Part shown: positions 23,099-34,708 of the stretch, piece after piece
Numbering within the stretch: position 1 is the first letter of the stretch
How the letters are laid out: each line of letters opens with the position of its first letter
Assembly: GCA_031002005.1 (NCBI GenBank)
Contig: CM061919.1
Span: forward strand, 228,530,739-228,594,738
Length of the DNA stretch: 64,000 bases
Source of the DNA: Vandiemenella viatica
Lineage: Eukaryota > Arthropoda > Insecta > Orthoptera > Morabidae
Direction of reading: 5' to 3'
Translations under genes and position numbers: made by a program
The notes under the pieces: generated by a model
What the model was told of the DNA's origin: nothing
Database searches by the model: none
The model's input: the letters and a program-made list of their open reading frames with translations, nothing else

Positions 23099-24540
23099 TT
23101 GTAAATTCTTCTCATTGCTTGATTCTTCTTCTTTTTTAAAAGTATACGTTTTCTTAAGCTTTTTCCTAATTGAGAATAAATTTTTGAAACATATCCACTG
23201 AATATCATTAATCGGAATTACAGTCAGTAATACTTTATATGAAGAGGTTCGTATAAAGATTTTTTCTCAGATAAAGATCTGCACGTCAGAAAAACTCACC
23301 GATACTGACATACTTTCGTTAGAACTGCAATCATGCGAGACAAGGATCGGAAAATCATTTTGATGCCTGAAAGACGCACGTTTTGTTATGCATTATAAAG
23401 TTTTTTTTTTTTTTACAATTTCAGTAAATATAAAAGCAGCGCTACAAAAATATGAAAGAAGCGATGTTTTATTTATGGAATTCAAATCGCTATGTTGTAT
23501 CCTCCGAAACTTAATAAACAGAAATATTTTGTTTAGACAGAGTAAACAGATAGAAATATTGTTCCTGTATTAAAGCAATGATATTGAATGCCCGCGGGAA
23601 TCTGATATGTGACCCAGGACTGAGGTTGAGCCGTGCTTACAGCGGGGGCGGACCATCTGCACAGGTCGATAGTGTCGACGTCAGGGATATCGAGGTCAGC
23701 GGCGATATTGCGACGACTGCCTTACACAATGAGGAAAGCAGCAGGCGACAGAGCTAATGAGCTTGCGCGGCGGACTCGCATAACGCGCAGGGGCGCTTCG
23801 CTGACGACAGATGTCGTCCGTTTGTTTTGTCGGAGAATGGTGTCGGAACAAAAAACTAACGCCCCATCATTACTCTCGTCTCGTCAGCGCATGAAAAAAA
23901 AAAGTTTTCTGCTTTTTACAGTCTCTCTGTCAAACGATCTCGATTCTAAATTCCGTCATGTTGACCCTTGTTGTTTTCGAATTGATATATTACAAGTAAT
24001 ATACTTAACATCGAATACAAAACTAGAGAAACAGTTATTACGAAATCCGTAAAGTCCCTCGCCTTGAGCGTAGGTCAGCGATATTTTTTTAGACCAACAA
24101 GAAAGAAAGGTCGTGAAAATTTCTGGATCATCGCTATCTAAATATCAATACATACTTTAAGTCAATATTTTACAAAAAATTATTCTTCCTTACATTTTGG
24201 AATAAAGTGTAAATATGGTATAAACCGACACCACGTTGCCTTGGGAATCGAGAAAAACTTTCAACTACAATATTTTAAAAGTCTTCAAGTTTCAACGTTT
24301 CTGATGTGAGTTCGTGATAGATTATCAACACCATAACTCACATAATAATGAGGCCGACTCACAGAAAATTTTACAACAAAATCATCTAACCCGGCATCAA
24401 GGCACAGTGAGATATAAGGTATTCGTGCAGTAAATTTTTCACTCCAATTTTATTTTATTTAGTTAGTAATTCTAGCTAGGAGAAAACGAGAACAAAATGA
24501 CCAGAATAAAGGTAATAGGTTTGAGGGTACTCGATTAAAC
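23099..24540. other. unassigned stretch
   Basis: Mostly AT-rich, with a GC-rich patch at 23590-23830. A 139-codon plus-strand frame (23633-24052) crosses that patch and has no recognisable domain. Confidence 0.3.
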
Positions 24541-25284
24541 GGAAATGATCATTTTTCTCGATTACTGGAGGAGAACGAAAAATCTTAAATGTAATTTCCA
24601 TATTGTCATAACTAACAAAAAGAATCCAATTGTTCAGAAATACGAGTTAAACAATACAGTTATTAATATGGTCGATTTTATGAAATATTTGGGAGTAACA
24701 GTACAAAGGAACATGAAATGGGATATACACATTAATTCGTTAGTAGGTAGAGCAAATTCTAGGCTGCAGTTCATAGGTCGAATCTTGAAAATTGTAATGA
24801 ACAAACAAAGGAGATAGCGTAGAAATCTCTTGTGCGTCCACATTTGGATTATTGTTGTGCCATTTGGGACCCGTTTCGTAAGGGGTTGATCGAAAGTATA
24901 GAGAAAGTACAGAGAAGAGCCGCTCGATTCGTGACCGCTTGCTACAGTCCTTATGAACGCGTCACAGAACTGATTAGTAGACTAGGCTGGGAGTCTCTGG
25001 TAGATAGACGACACACGTTTCGTTTAAACTTATTGGTAAACATGCGTACTCCCACTTTCACTTTTGAGTGTAGTGAAATACTTCTTCCACCAACCTATTT
25101 GAGTCGGAAGGACAGGAAAGATAAAATTAGAGAAATAAGGTGCCGGACTGATTCTTATATGAATTCTTTTTTCCCTCGTACCATTAGGGATTAGAATGCA
25201 CAGCAAAGAGATTAGCTTTGGTGCTGAGCACCCTCTGCCACCCACAGTTTTGTGAATTGCAGAGTATATATGTAGATGTAGATT
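24541..25284 (+). pseudogene. non-LTR retrotransposon RT C-terminal and 3' end (L-C)
   Basis: 24545-24817 encodes KYLGVTVQRNMKWDIHINSL and SRLQFIGRILK. After a frame change 24832-25194 encodes RPHLDYCCAIWDPF, IEKVQRRAARFVTACYSPYE, LGWESLVDRRHTFRLNLL and DSYMNSFFPRTIRD. This is the classic thumb/C-terminal region of Jockey/CR1-like LINEs. The 3' end is GCAGAGTATATATGTAGATG followed by TAGATT. The RT catalytic motif is missing. Confidence 0.82.
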
Positions 25285-25932
25285 GATGGGATATCGTAAC
25301 CTGGTGTCTAAGAACAATTTTCTGTTTGTTAATTTTCAATTTTCTCATTTTTTTTGTAATTTATTTTTTAACTATGGCTTTTGCCATCTACTACTATATA
25401 ACCCAGCTCCAACTATTTACGTTCTACCAACTATTACACGTGGCTTTTCATACTGAAGTATGGGACACTATAGTGAGAACAACAATTAAAATTATCCTTT
25501 CCAGATAGGTCCTACTCTGCAAAAGCATTTAATTTTTAGGTTTCAAGTTAACGAAATCTGATTCCAGGAGTAAATCCCCCTACTGTGGGACGGGGTGAAT
25601 GTAAGGACAACACCAGAGAAGGACGTGATTCCTAAGTGGAACGGCGCTGCGTTGTCGGCAAGTCAGCGGTCTGCCTGCAGCATCAGCTGAGACAGTATTC
25701 GCGTCAGCATAGTTCTACTGTGCTGCAGAAAAACTGTTTCACGATAGAAACAAGCTTCTATAGACAGTTCATTGTTTGGTTGTTTGTTTCAGTGTTGATT
25801 ATTGGTTCACAAACAAATCATATGAGGAGTTCCTGATCCAAAGCAAATTTAGGAAGCGTTGAGGATCAACCACCAACCCCTACTTTCCAAAATAATAACC
25901 GGTTTTTAATTGCATTCCCTGATAATACGTAG
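25285..25932. other. unassigned stretch
   Basis: AT-rich, with a short frame at 25326-25508 rich in Phe/Tyr/Leu that is low-complexity rather than a domain. Nothing else recognised. Confidence 0.3.
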
Positions 25933-26594
25933 TAGGGATGTAACGGAGCTCCGCATCCGCAATTGCGGAACTTCCGCGTGAAATCCTATCTCCGCTTCCG
26001 CATATGCATCCGCAATTTTTAATGCGGTTTTTAATGAGGTTTTGTTTACATTGCATTACATATTACTCTTTTCTCTTTTTATGGAGTTCAGCCCATCGTC
26101 GCTTAGCTAACAACAACGTGGTTGTTTTCTTCTTACAATCTTGGAATAAAAGTAACAATGAACTGAATGGTGTTATTGCCTAAGCGACGAATTTACAAGT
26201 TTAAACTTGAATGTAAAGTAAAGCGGCCTATTCACGGTCCAACTTACAGGTCATCCGTGTAGAACAACTGTAGGTTGCGCCACCCATTCACACTACTAGG
26301 AGTCCAGCAAAATGTTTCCAGTAATTCTTTACACTTGTATTTTATAGCGGCACACCGGTGTCCTTACCGCACAGTCGTAAGATGTTTCCTCCCATAATGA
26401 ACCAACTCCATAGGTTTTTGTACGGCAAGGATTTAGTGCTGGTTGTCTGTAAGACCCACAGCATCCAACACGTCCTCCATAAGCCACAAGAGCGGTGGAA
26501 AGGCGGGTGGCGGGCACGGAGATGTGCGGTGGCGTGGTCTCATGCTTGACGTTTCAATTAGTCGAACCACGAGCTACGCAAAGTTAATACGACA

Positions 26595-26653
<59 letters not shown>

Positions 26654-26911
26654 GAGTGCATAGTTAAGTAAATAATTTAATTCACAGTTGTTGCTGAAAG
26701 ATGAGGCAAAAAATAAATCAAACTGGCATTATTACATGAAAAAAGACTTTCTTTATGATATAATGTATAATTTGGGATAAAAATATACTTATTTTGATTT
26801 TAAGTTAATTTTTGATAAAATATTAAAATCTAAATAATTATAAAATTATTTTTCCGCTTCCGCGAAACATCCGCGTCTGCATCTGTAAACATGATCTCCG
26901 TTACAACCCTA
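25933..26911. mobile_element. non-autonomous hAT-type element, 979 bp
   Basis: Ends TAGGGATGTAACGGAG and the complement of CTCCGTTACAACCCTA are inverted. Flanks ATACGTAG (25925-25932) and ATACGCAG (26912-26919) are an 8-bp duplication with one mismatch, as expected for hAT. Sub-terminal CCGCATCCGC/CCGCTTCCGC repeats occur near both ends. No transposase frame was found. A 53-nt T-run lies inside. Confidence 0.78.
26599..26651 (+). repeat. homopolymer T(53)
   Basis: An uninterrupted T-run inside the hAT element at 25933-26911. It could be the poly-A tail of a minus-strand retro-insertion whose body is lost, but no SINE body flanks it. Confidence 0.9.
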
Positions 26912-28154
26912 ATACGCAGCCAAAAAAGAGAGGATTTAGCGAAGTAGGCCGTTTATTAATTAATGAAAAAAAGGTAGGCTTTTAAGATTGTTGATAACAA
27001 ATGAGGCACCAAATATCGAAAATTAGTGTAATTACAACGAGCTCAATAATTAGTATTTTATTTCATAATATGAATTTGTTGATCAAACAGTGAGCAATAT
27101 ACAGATATTGTTATTATTTTGTAATAACGTAATTTTAGAAACATGTTCTTGTTTTTATAAATATGATAGTGTAGGCTACGCTTTACCTAATAGGAGCATC
27201 ATGGAATCTCCATTTTAAAAAATGGGTTACGAGCCCATAAAGTTGGAGTGCTATCATTATTTATTACAAGAGAAGGAGTCGGTGTGTTTTTTTCTGAAAA
27301 GGATGGCTTTAGGCCATAAAGGTTGGATACCTATAGTGCAGATATTAAATTTTAATTAAATGAAATCTTAAATCGTAATAAACTATACAAACAGATAAGA
27401 GAAATTTAAACAAATTGTGGAAACTAGGAGCCTACTTTACATAAGGCAGTAGGCTATGTAAAAACATTTTTTTTAAAAAAAAAACGAAATCATCATTTAG
27501 AACCGAGACTACTATTGAAAAGCTTCACTTAAAAACAAGGATACAGTTTCTAAAATTAACTTTCTTTTGCAGAGCCCTGAATTATTGATGATAGATTAGA
27601 TTAAAATTCTGTTTAACAGATTTTTAACATGAAAATGGACTGAAACTTCGGTTGGCGTAGTACTGAATCTGCGAGTAGAATGATTTTTAACACCAGTGTA
27701 ATTGCCATGTGAGACAAAACGCCGACTTGTCTCAAAAGCACTGTTCACGGTTGTCCCTTGAACTGTGCAGGAAGTTATGCAGTTTCCAATGTAGTAGAAA
27801 TTAGATTCGTGATAGCAACAAGAGCAGTTAAGATTTCCACACGGCTTGTGAACACACATGGATAAAAATGGATGTTCCGAAGACTCTGCAATGTGATGCA
27901 GGTTAACGCCGTGTTTCTTCTGCGGCTCCAAATTTTGTTTACAGGTGGAGTGAAGGTCGGTGGCCAGTGATGAAAGTCGCCGCTCAAGGCCAGGGTCATT
28001 GGCGTCTCCGATCTAACTCGGAAACCTTGGGAATAGTTCAGTGCTCCCTACGGAAGAGCAACATCCAAGGTTGTTGACACACACAGAGTGTTATGATTGA
28101 GGACCACAAGCGTATACCAGTAATAGAGAAGCCAAAGAAAAAGGAGAAGCATAA
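26912..28154. other. unassigned stretch with a cysteine-containing frame
   Basis: AT-rich to 27590. The minus-strand frame 27596-27931 (111 codons) contains CVHKPCGNLNCSCCYHES and SNFYYIGNCITSCTVQGTTV. The clustered Cys/His residues are unusual, but I recognise no family, splice structure or start context. It may be chance or a decayed TE protein. Confidence 0.25.
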
Positions 28155-28320
28155 GTGAGCTAGTAATTGGTTTCTCTTTTTTGTCATCAGTCTCTCGACT
28201 AGTTTGATGCAATTCTCCTCCCTTGCTATCCTGAACAAATCTCTTCATCTCGGTAAACCCATTACAACATACGTCCTTCATTATCCCCTTCACGTACACT
28301 AATCTCTCCGTTCCCTGTCG
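28155..28320 (-). pseudogene. LINE 3'-end fragment (L-B related)
   Basis: On the minus strand: YVKGIMKDVCCNGFTEMKRF, VQDSKG, then after a frame shift IHQTSRETDDKK. This matches the terminal EMKRLAQD..W..ASNQSRD pattern of arthropod LINE ORF2 ends. Only the last ~50 codons remain. Confidence 0.55.
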
Positions 28321-28400
28321 TTAAACGCTTAGACGTCGCATATTAACTCCTCTGGTTGTATAAAGACGAAGCTCTGCGGGTGGCCGCCAACGCTTATTTT

Positions 28401-28622
28401 TTCTTATGGCTTTACGTCTCGTCGACGTCGAAGTCATTAGAGGCGGGAAAGATCTGGGGACAAGGAATTCGACTATGGCCTTTTGAAGAAAGCATCCCGG
28501 CATTCACCTGGATTTGGGGAATCCATGGAAAACCCAAATCTGTTTACCCGGACGGGGATTCGAACCCGAATCCTCCCTAATGTGAGGCAAGATCTTTGCC
28601 GCTCCAAGGCTTCATATCCGGC
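28401..28622 (-). mobile_element. S1b SINE
   Basis: Tail TTCGACGTCGACGAGACGTA plus AAGCCATAAG, middle with a deletion next to CCAGGTGAATGCC, box B GGTTCGAATCCCC. The head is rearranged (GGAGCGGCAAAGATCTTGCC). No clear TSD. Confidence 0.8.
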
Positions 28623-28787
28623 CAGTATCAACTGATTTTGTTTTGGGGGGGGGGCTTGAGCGGACTTCGGTTTGGGGGGGGGGGCTTGGCTTGAGTCGGG
28701 AAAAAGGTAGTATTTATAGCCTCCTCGGGCCTCAAATCCGTAGAGCTAAAAAAAATAAAAAATGAAAAAGATCTCAAAACTACAATG

Positions 28788-28858
28788 CCAGGGGTGGACC
28801 TATAGATACGTTTGGGGGGGCTTGAGCCCCCTAGCCCCCCCCCCTGGATCCGCCCCTG
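28788..28858. repeat. 71-bp palindromic mini-element
   Basis: CAGGGGTGGACC and GGATCCGCCCCTG are inverted ends around GGGGGGGCTTGAGCCCCC. Ends of this type occur on hAT MITEs, but no 8-bp TSD is visible. Two G-rich GGCTTG repeats at 28646-28692 may be related debris. Confidence 0.4.
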
Positions 28859-28894
28859 CAGACCACTATCTACTTGTGAGGTTTACGGACATTG

Positions 28895-29120
28895 GACCGA
28901 GCATGGTGGGTGAGCGGTTAACATTCTGGCCTCGCATTCGGGAGAACGCCGGTTCGAATTTCCGTTCCGGTAATCAGATTTGGGTTTTCCATGGTTTCCC
29001 CAAATCACTCCAGGCGAATGCCGGAATGCTTCCTTCAAAAGGCCATGGTCGAATTCCTTCCCGTTCCTTGTCTTCCGTCCCATACCGCCTCTAATGACGT
29101 CGACAAGGCGTAAAGCCATA

Positions 29121-29151
<31 letters not shown>
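28895..29151 (+). mobile_element. S1b SINE with poly-A and 7-bp TSD
   Basis: GACATTG at 28888-28894 and 29154-29160 flanks it. Order: head ACCGAGCATGGTGGGTGAGC, box B GGTTCGAATTTCC, conserved middle, tail CCTCTAATGACGTCGACAAG plus GCGTAAAGCCATAGG, then about 28 A. The long A-tract suggests recent activity of the S1b type. Confidence 0.9.
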
Positions 29152-29160
29152 CTGACATTG

Positions 29161-29929
29161 CAGTAGATCACATTAAGTTTGTTTTTGTGTAGATATGTTG
29201 TAGTTTAATTTTGTTGTTTGACTATAATCTGTGGTAATGTAATAAGTTCTATGAAAAAACAAAAGTTAGTGAAATAGCGAGATGATAAAAATTATATTAT
29301 AGTGATCAGCTCCGTTTTTGTTGCGCCCATTTTTGATCAATACTGAAGACAGATATAGCTGGGTACGAATAGAATGCTGAAGTGGTATATTGTATGAATG
29401 ACAGCAGCATTTATTAGACTTAACCAGAGTTATGTGAACTACGTATTTACGCTATCCTAAAAAGTAATTAAACTTGTTCACAGAATAGCTGTTGCGTAAC
29501 AACTTTTAATGCGGATACGTGGAAAGCTGAATAAATATCGCGTTCCAAGAGGTTTAATTTCTACTGTGCGGCAGACAAAAGTGTTTCTTCGTATGTGAAG
29601 TTTTTCTCTTTCAGTATTCTTTAAGTAAATACTAATGGTTGTCGACCTCCGTAGCCAACTAAATGCAAGGTTCATGATGCTTAGTTATTCGCATTAACTA
29701 TAAAGCCATCTATACGTGTCGACTAGTTCATCTTTACACACGTAGACGGCATTAGAATACAGCATGGCTGCCGCAGATTCGAAATATCTCAAAGAATTCA
29801 CAACTTTCCAGAAACTCAACGATTACTTCCACAGGAAACAATAGGAAAGTGTAAGAATTGTACCAGGGAAGTGCGAGCTGTGTAAAAGTGGAGATAGTGA
29901 AATGACAGACTGTCTGAAACAAAGAAATG
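29161..29929. other. unassigned AT-rich stretch
   Basis: No gene or element end recognised. Confidence 0.3.
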
Positions 29930-30720
29930 GATTAAAACAAATAATGCCCTCTCACCGCTATTTTTCTGTCTAGGTCGTGGATGAGGTAATGGGACAGGTG
30001 GCAGAAAGAATGGGAGAAGAAAACATGAAGCTGATGGCTTTTGCTGGTTACGTAATGATCTGGGAAAGTAGTGGAGTGGAAGTCCAGTGCGAGAGATAAG
30101 GACAGACATCGTGGGCAATATGATGTGAAATATGACGCAAATGAAAAAATGATCATAATCAGAAAGGATAGATTAACCGAGGGAATTACATTGACTGGAC
30201 AGTAGCTTAAGATGAATAGTTTTAAACACCTGAGAGCAGTTGTGGAGGAAATTGGTCGGAACGTTAGCGATACAAGTGAAAGAGGGAGGCTGGTAGAACA
30301 TTTAAGAGATGTCAGGCTCCCCGCGAACAAAAATGCACCACGAAGAATTAAGTGAATAATTAATCGAGAATAGTATGTTTCTATTCTTCCTATGCTACCG
30401 AAAACTGTAACTGAAGAAGATTGATATCGCTAAGAGTCTAGCGAGTGAAATTATTTTTCAGAATCAGCACAGGTTTCAAAAAAAGAACAGGATAAGAAAC
30501 GAGAAAGTAAGGGACACAGTGAAAGATGAACTTTGATCGATAAGATATAGAGGGTAAGAGATAAATGGTATGTTAGGAGAATAGAAGAGCATAGAACAAC
30601 AAAGAAAGTTCGTGAAATTATTATACAAGGTACGTGAACTAAAGGAAGACAAAGGGATGGAGGACTGGAGGAGCGTGGGCTAAAGAAAGGAAGGAACTGA
30701 ACTGAACTGAACTGAACAAG
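29930..30720 (+). pseudogene. non-LTR retrotransposon RT fragment, heavily decayed (L-D)
   Basis: The plus-strand reading gives NALSPLFFCLVVDEVMGQVA, ERMGEENMKLMAFAGYVMIW (the YADD box has become FAGY), EGITLTGQ, NSFKHLRAVVEEIGRNVSDT, VRDKWYVRRIEEHRTTKKV and GRQRDGG. The order is that of RT palm, thumb and C-terminal region, with many stops. It ends in ACTGAACTGAACTGAAC repeats. Confidence 0.7.
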
Positions 30721-30830
30721 TTGCTGACGGAGAATGGGAGGAAGGAGAGAGGAAAGTGGAAAGGCTTGTGTACAAAGCAAATCCGGCCAGGGGTTGAAAA
30801 CTGTGGCGAATGATTAATATATATATATAC

Positions 30831-31055
30831 CCTTATGGCTTTACGTCTCGTCGAAGAAATTTAGAGACGTAAAAGGACTGCGGGCAACGAACGGTAAGAA
30901 TCGGGCATGACCTTTTTGAAATCAACCATCCCGGCATTCACCTGGAGTGACTTGGGAAAACAATCGGAAACAAATCTGGATACCGGACGGGGATTCGAAC
31001 CCGCGTCCTCCCGAATGCGACGCCTGAGCGTTACCGCTCACCCGCCACACTCGGT
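30831..31055 (-). mobile_element. S1b SINE
   Basis: Minus strand: head CACCGAGTGTGGCGGGTGAG, box B GGTTCGAATCCCC, diverged middle (TTGTTTCCGATTGTTTTCCC), and tail CTCTAAATTTCTTCGACGAG plus ACGTAAAGCCATAAG. A TA-repeat lies just left of the tail. Confidence 0.8.
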
Positions 31056-31619
31056 GAGGATGATAATGATGCGTTAATTTGGCTTTTATTACGAAACGAC
31101 GGGAAGTTATTGGATGTACAGAATATTGAACATTACACAATGGCGAGATTTAACAACTCTGTTGTGGGTACAGTGTTCCCGGGAAATCCTTTAACACCGA
31201 AATTTCTGGAATTGATTATGGGCGACGACCGCTAATCAGTATTCACCGTGGCTGCGACAGTTCGCGAAACTGAAAATGGCTGAAGGCAAAAATACAGCGA
31301 GGTTGGCGGTTTGTATTAGGATGAAAGTAGAATCGGCTCATTTGTAGCAATTGTTTATTTGTCAACTGAAACAACTACCTACGTCAACAAACACGTTTTA
31401 CGAAACAATTAGAAAATATGAAATGTTTTACCAGAAAAAAAAAAAAAAATCTGAAAAGTTCCTTACTCCAGAAAATATAGTTTATCATAACATTTGTGAT
31501 GATGTGCTGCTATCTAGCGGCACGAGATCACTTTATATCGACGCCAACGCAGCCTAGCAGCTAGACTTTCAACTATCGCATACCCGTGACTTCGATTGTT
31601 CACAATTTTCTCATTTTTT
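31056..31619. other. unassigned stretch
   Basis: AT-rich; nothing recognised. Confidence 0.3.
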
Positions 31620-31785
31620 GGGTGGAACTTCGAAAAATTCGTTTCTTAATTAACGATATTACCAAAGCGGAGATCTTAGTCTTTAAAATGATACCTCATT
31701 TATCGATTTTGGTTAAGTATGAAGGGTGAGATATGGCTAGTCATAAAAAAACATCTTTTATAAATAATATATATGATATGGCGTC
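31620..31785 (+). repeat. dispersed repeat Z, copy 1
   Basis: It shares TGATACCTCATTTATCGATT, TTGGTTAAGTATGAAGGG and AATAATATATATGATAT with 48350-48560 in inverted orientation. The family is unknown. Short (TA)n at 31834-31857 lies nearby. Confidence 0.6.
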
Positions 31786-31990
31786 AGTTTCTGACGTACA
31801 TTTACACGAAATGTTCTTATTTAAAAGCAATCAATATATATGTATATATATATATATTACTCGAATTCAGACACATTCACAACTGTTCTCAATTTCAATG
31901 AAATAATTGTGATATTCTGGAATAATTAAGGTAGAATTCACCAAATTAAATCATGAAATTAGTTATTTTCCTGTGAAACGTATTATTTTT

Positions 31991-32185
31991 TTCTTGTGGT
32001 TTTACGTCTCTTCCACGTCTGGTTCCGAGAAGGACTGGTGTCAAGGAACGAGAAGGAAGTCGGCAATGCTATTTCGAAAGAACCACCCCGTCACTAGCCT
32101 GAAGTGATTTCGGAAAACTAGGCAAACAGAAATCAGGATGGCCGCAAGAGGATTTGAACCCACGTCCGCCCGGAGAGCTATCTTC
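31991..32185 (-). mobile_element. S1b SINE, old and head-truncated
   Basis: Tail AGACGTGGAAGAGACGTAAA, middle strongly diverged (TTCCGAAATCACTTCAGGC), box B GGTTCAAATCC, then lost after GGACGTGG. One of the most diverged S1 copies. Confidence 0.6.
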
Positions 32186-32247
32186 GTCTTTGCTTTTGTC
32201 ATCCATTATTGATATAATTGCTAAATCAACTTGAATAATGTTCCGTA

Positions 32248-32466
32248 GTTTTTTTCTTATGGCTTTACGCCTCGTCGATGTCGAAGTCATTAGAGGCGGG
32301 AAATGGGGGACAAGGAACGGGAAGGAATTGGGCCCCGGCCTTTTATAGGAAGCATGGATTTTGGGAAACCGTGGAAAACCCAAATCTGGATGCCTGGACG
32401 GGGATTCGAACCCACGTCCTCCCGAATGCGAGGCCACAGCGTTAACCACTCACCCAACACGCTCGG
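32248..32466 (-). mobile_element. S1b SINE with 9-bp TSD
   Basis: TGTTCCGTA at 32239-32247 recurs at 32467-32475. Tail ...CGACGAGGCGTAAAGCCATA, middle with an internal deletion (GGATTT...CTTCC), box B GGTTCGAATCCCC, head CACCGAGCGTGTTGGGTGAG. Confidence 0.9.
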
Positions 32467-32798
32467 TGTTCCGTAAAATTTAAGTCTGTTTAATGGAATA
32501 GTATTAGGGGTAATAGGAAATATTGTATTGTTGTTGCTCCCATAAATGAATCGCTTCACGCAAGAAGGACCGAGTCCGAATTTGGGATATTTTTAGTTGA
32601 AGGTGGTTTTGAAAGGAATTTATATATATTGGTGCAGGAAAGGACCTACTGCAGTCAACTCCTGAACCTCTGACAAACGGGTTCCCCAACCTTTTCTTAT
32701 CACGTCACCCCCCCCCCCCTCTACCCGCCAAAATTTTATTATTCTCAGAACTAACAATTAAATCTCAGAAGGAAGTCACTAAGTTTGTGATGTTAAAA

Positions 32799-33450
32799 CA
32801 CGGATCCCCAAAGTGGTCAATATCGACCCAAAGTGGTCAATATCGACCCCAAGGGGTCGATAGTAGTTCTCAAAAGGGTCCAGTAATACACGAGGGTCGA
32901 TTAATATTACAGAAGATCAATTAAATTTACGTCAAATTTTCAAAGATAATTGTGTATTTTACGTTTTAAGAATTGCAGGCAAATTTTCATCTATCCATAA
33001 TTTTTTATTATATGTTAAGATTATAATAACAGTGGAAAATCTCGGTTCTTCTGTTAATGTTATTTGGTGAATTTTATAAGGTATGGGAACCATAAATTCT
33101 TTCGTCGAGTTACTATACAGATCTTGTTGGTTAAGGTCATGAATGCCAAAAATGGTTTTTTTCCCTTATGATTTTAAGCCTCGTCGACGTCGAGGTCATT
33201 AGAGGCGGAATGGGACTGGGGACAAGGAACGGGAAGGAATTCGGCAATGGCCTTTTGAAGGAAGCATCCAGACATTCGCCTGGAGTGATTTGGAGAAAGC
33301 CAAATCTGGATGCCCGGACGGGGATTCGAACCGGCGCGGCGTCCTCCCCGATGCAAGGCCAGAACGTTAACCGCTCACCCACCACACACTTAATCTGGGG
33401 GTCGATATTCTATGAAGGGGTCGATGGCATAAAAAGTTTTGGGGCCCCTG
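32799..33450. mobile_element. hAT-type element interrupted by a SINE
   Basis: The left end CACGGATCCCCAAAGTGG pairs with the complement of TTTTGGGGCCCCTG (33437-33450). GGTCGAT-type repeats follow both ends (AATATCGACCC; GGGGTCGATGG). Flanks TGTTAAAA and AGTTAGAA agree at 6 of 8 positions, a decayed 8-bp TSD. An S1b SINE at 33155-33387 lies inside. No transposase. Confidence 0.6.
33155..33387 (-). mobile_element. S1b SINE nested in a hAT element
   Basis: Minus strand: head GTGTGGTGGGTGAGCGGTTA, box B GGTTCGAATCCCC, middle lacking part of the CCATGGTTTCC block, tail CTCGACGTCGACGAGGCTTA. Younger than the host hAT. No clean TSD is visible because the flanks are T-rich. Confidence 0.82.
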
Positions 33451-33883
33451 AGTTAGAATAAAAGTTTTCAACGCTAATAAGAGGCGGTAAAGAGGGCATA
33501 GAACACGCACGGGGAAGCTACCTCGCATCCCACGTCCCCCCCCCCACCCCCTCCTCTCTTGACATGTCTTCTCACATTCCTAGGGGACGCGCGCCTCAAG
33601 TTTGGAAACTTGTACTCTAGCATGTATCACTATTCACCGTTTGTGCCACAAAGGACCAGTACGTAAATTAATTCAGTTTTTCTTCAAAATGCATCGAAAT
33701 GGATTTAACTCCCATCTCTTATGAAGCGATTTAAATTGCGTCATACAAATTTCTTGGTTTGTATCCCCCTCCCCCGTTGAGACATCAGAAATTAGCTTAC
33801 AAGTAATACTTTATGTACGACTTCATCACACCACAATACCGCATTTTTTCGCTGTCCTTTGCACGACACTCGAGGCTCAGCGA

Positions 33884-34669
33884 CAATGTTGCCACCTTAG
33901 CGACTTTGTCGCTAGATTTAGTGAATTTTGAAGGTCGAAAGAGATATTCTTAAATATGTTATCGCTAAAAAATGTTTGGTGATTTTTAGTGATATTGAAC
34001 CTTGCAGACTTTCGAAAAACTTGATTGGAATTGGGGAAGGTAATGCCTCTGTCATGACTCGTATAAATAATGGCGTACATAATATATTGGAAACGGAATA
34101 TGGCTTACCCAATACAAGCATGCTGCTGGAATAAATACCTTTCTGGAGTTATCTGATTTAGCCATATTCTATCCCTTTCTCACTCGAATGCCGTAGTAGA
34201 AATGATTTTCAGTATAATGAACATTCTTAAAAACAATATGAGAAATAGCATAGCTGTAAATACTCTTAATAACATTCTTTTTATAAGGAATCAGTTAAAA
34301 ATTGTGAAAAAAAACTGCTACAGCTACGAGCTTCTGGCTGATGTGATTGCTGCAATTTATAAAGATGCTGAATACTTTTTTAAATCTAAGACTGACGATT
34401 AATCTCATTCTTCCTCATCTGCAAGTTCTGCAACTCCAATTATAGACCAAGATGATGAAGATGAAATTTGATGTTGATTATCAATACAATGTTATGTTTA
34501 ATTTATTGAAAATACTAATCATTAAACTACTTTTATATTACTTACCTTATCATTTTCCTTTATTTAATTTAGCGATTTCTAGCGAAGATTTTAGTTCTGA
34601 GTATCCTACAATCTAGTGACTTTTGAGACCAGGTCTAGCGATTTTTGTTTTCTTAAGGTGGCAACACTG
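33884..34669 (+). mobile_element. hAT element, internally deleted, 786 bp
   Basis: TIRs CAATGTTGCCACCTTA (33884-33899) and CAGTGTTGCCACCTTA (complement of 34654-34669) match at 15 of 16. Flanks CTCAGCGA (33876-33883) and TTCAGCGA (34670-34677) are an 8-bp duplication with one change. Sub-terminal GCGA/CGCTAGA repeats recur inside both ends. It carries remnants of its own transposase, so it is a deletion derivative of an autonomous hAT. Confidence 0.88.
33928..34402 (+). pseudogene. hAT transposase remnant
   Basis: 33928-34134 encodes LIGIGEGNASVMTRINNGVH and NILETEYGLPN, like the middle of hAT transposases around the second acidic residue; the usual Asp in that block appears as Glu here. After a deletion and a frameshift near 34180, SDLAIFYPFL continues as LSHSNAVVEMIFSIMNILKN and ELLADVIAAIYK, the C-terminal dimerisation region. 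The N-terminal DNA-binding part is missing. Confidence 0.75.
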
Positions 34670-34708
34670 TTCAGCGACACGGTGTAACCACTTTATCTCG
34701 ACCCTTAT

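Noticed and set aside
30831..31055. S1 SINE-derived frames as conserved short proteins (recurring phrases such as CPDGDSNRRPPECEARTL)
   Set aside because: The same peptide phrase appears at every SINE because it is a translation of the SINE body, not a protein family.
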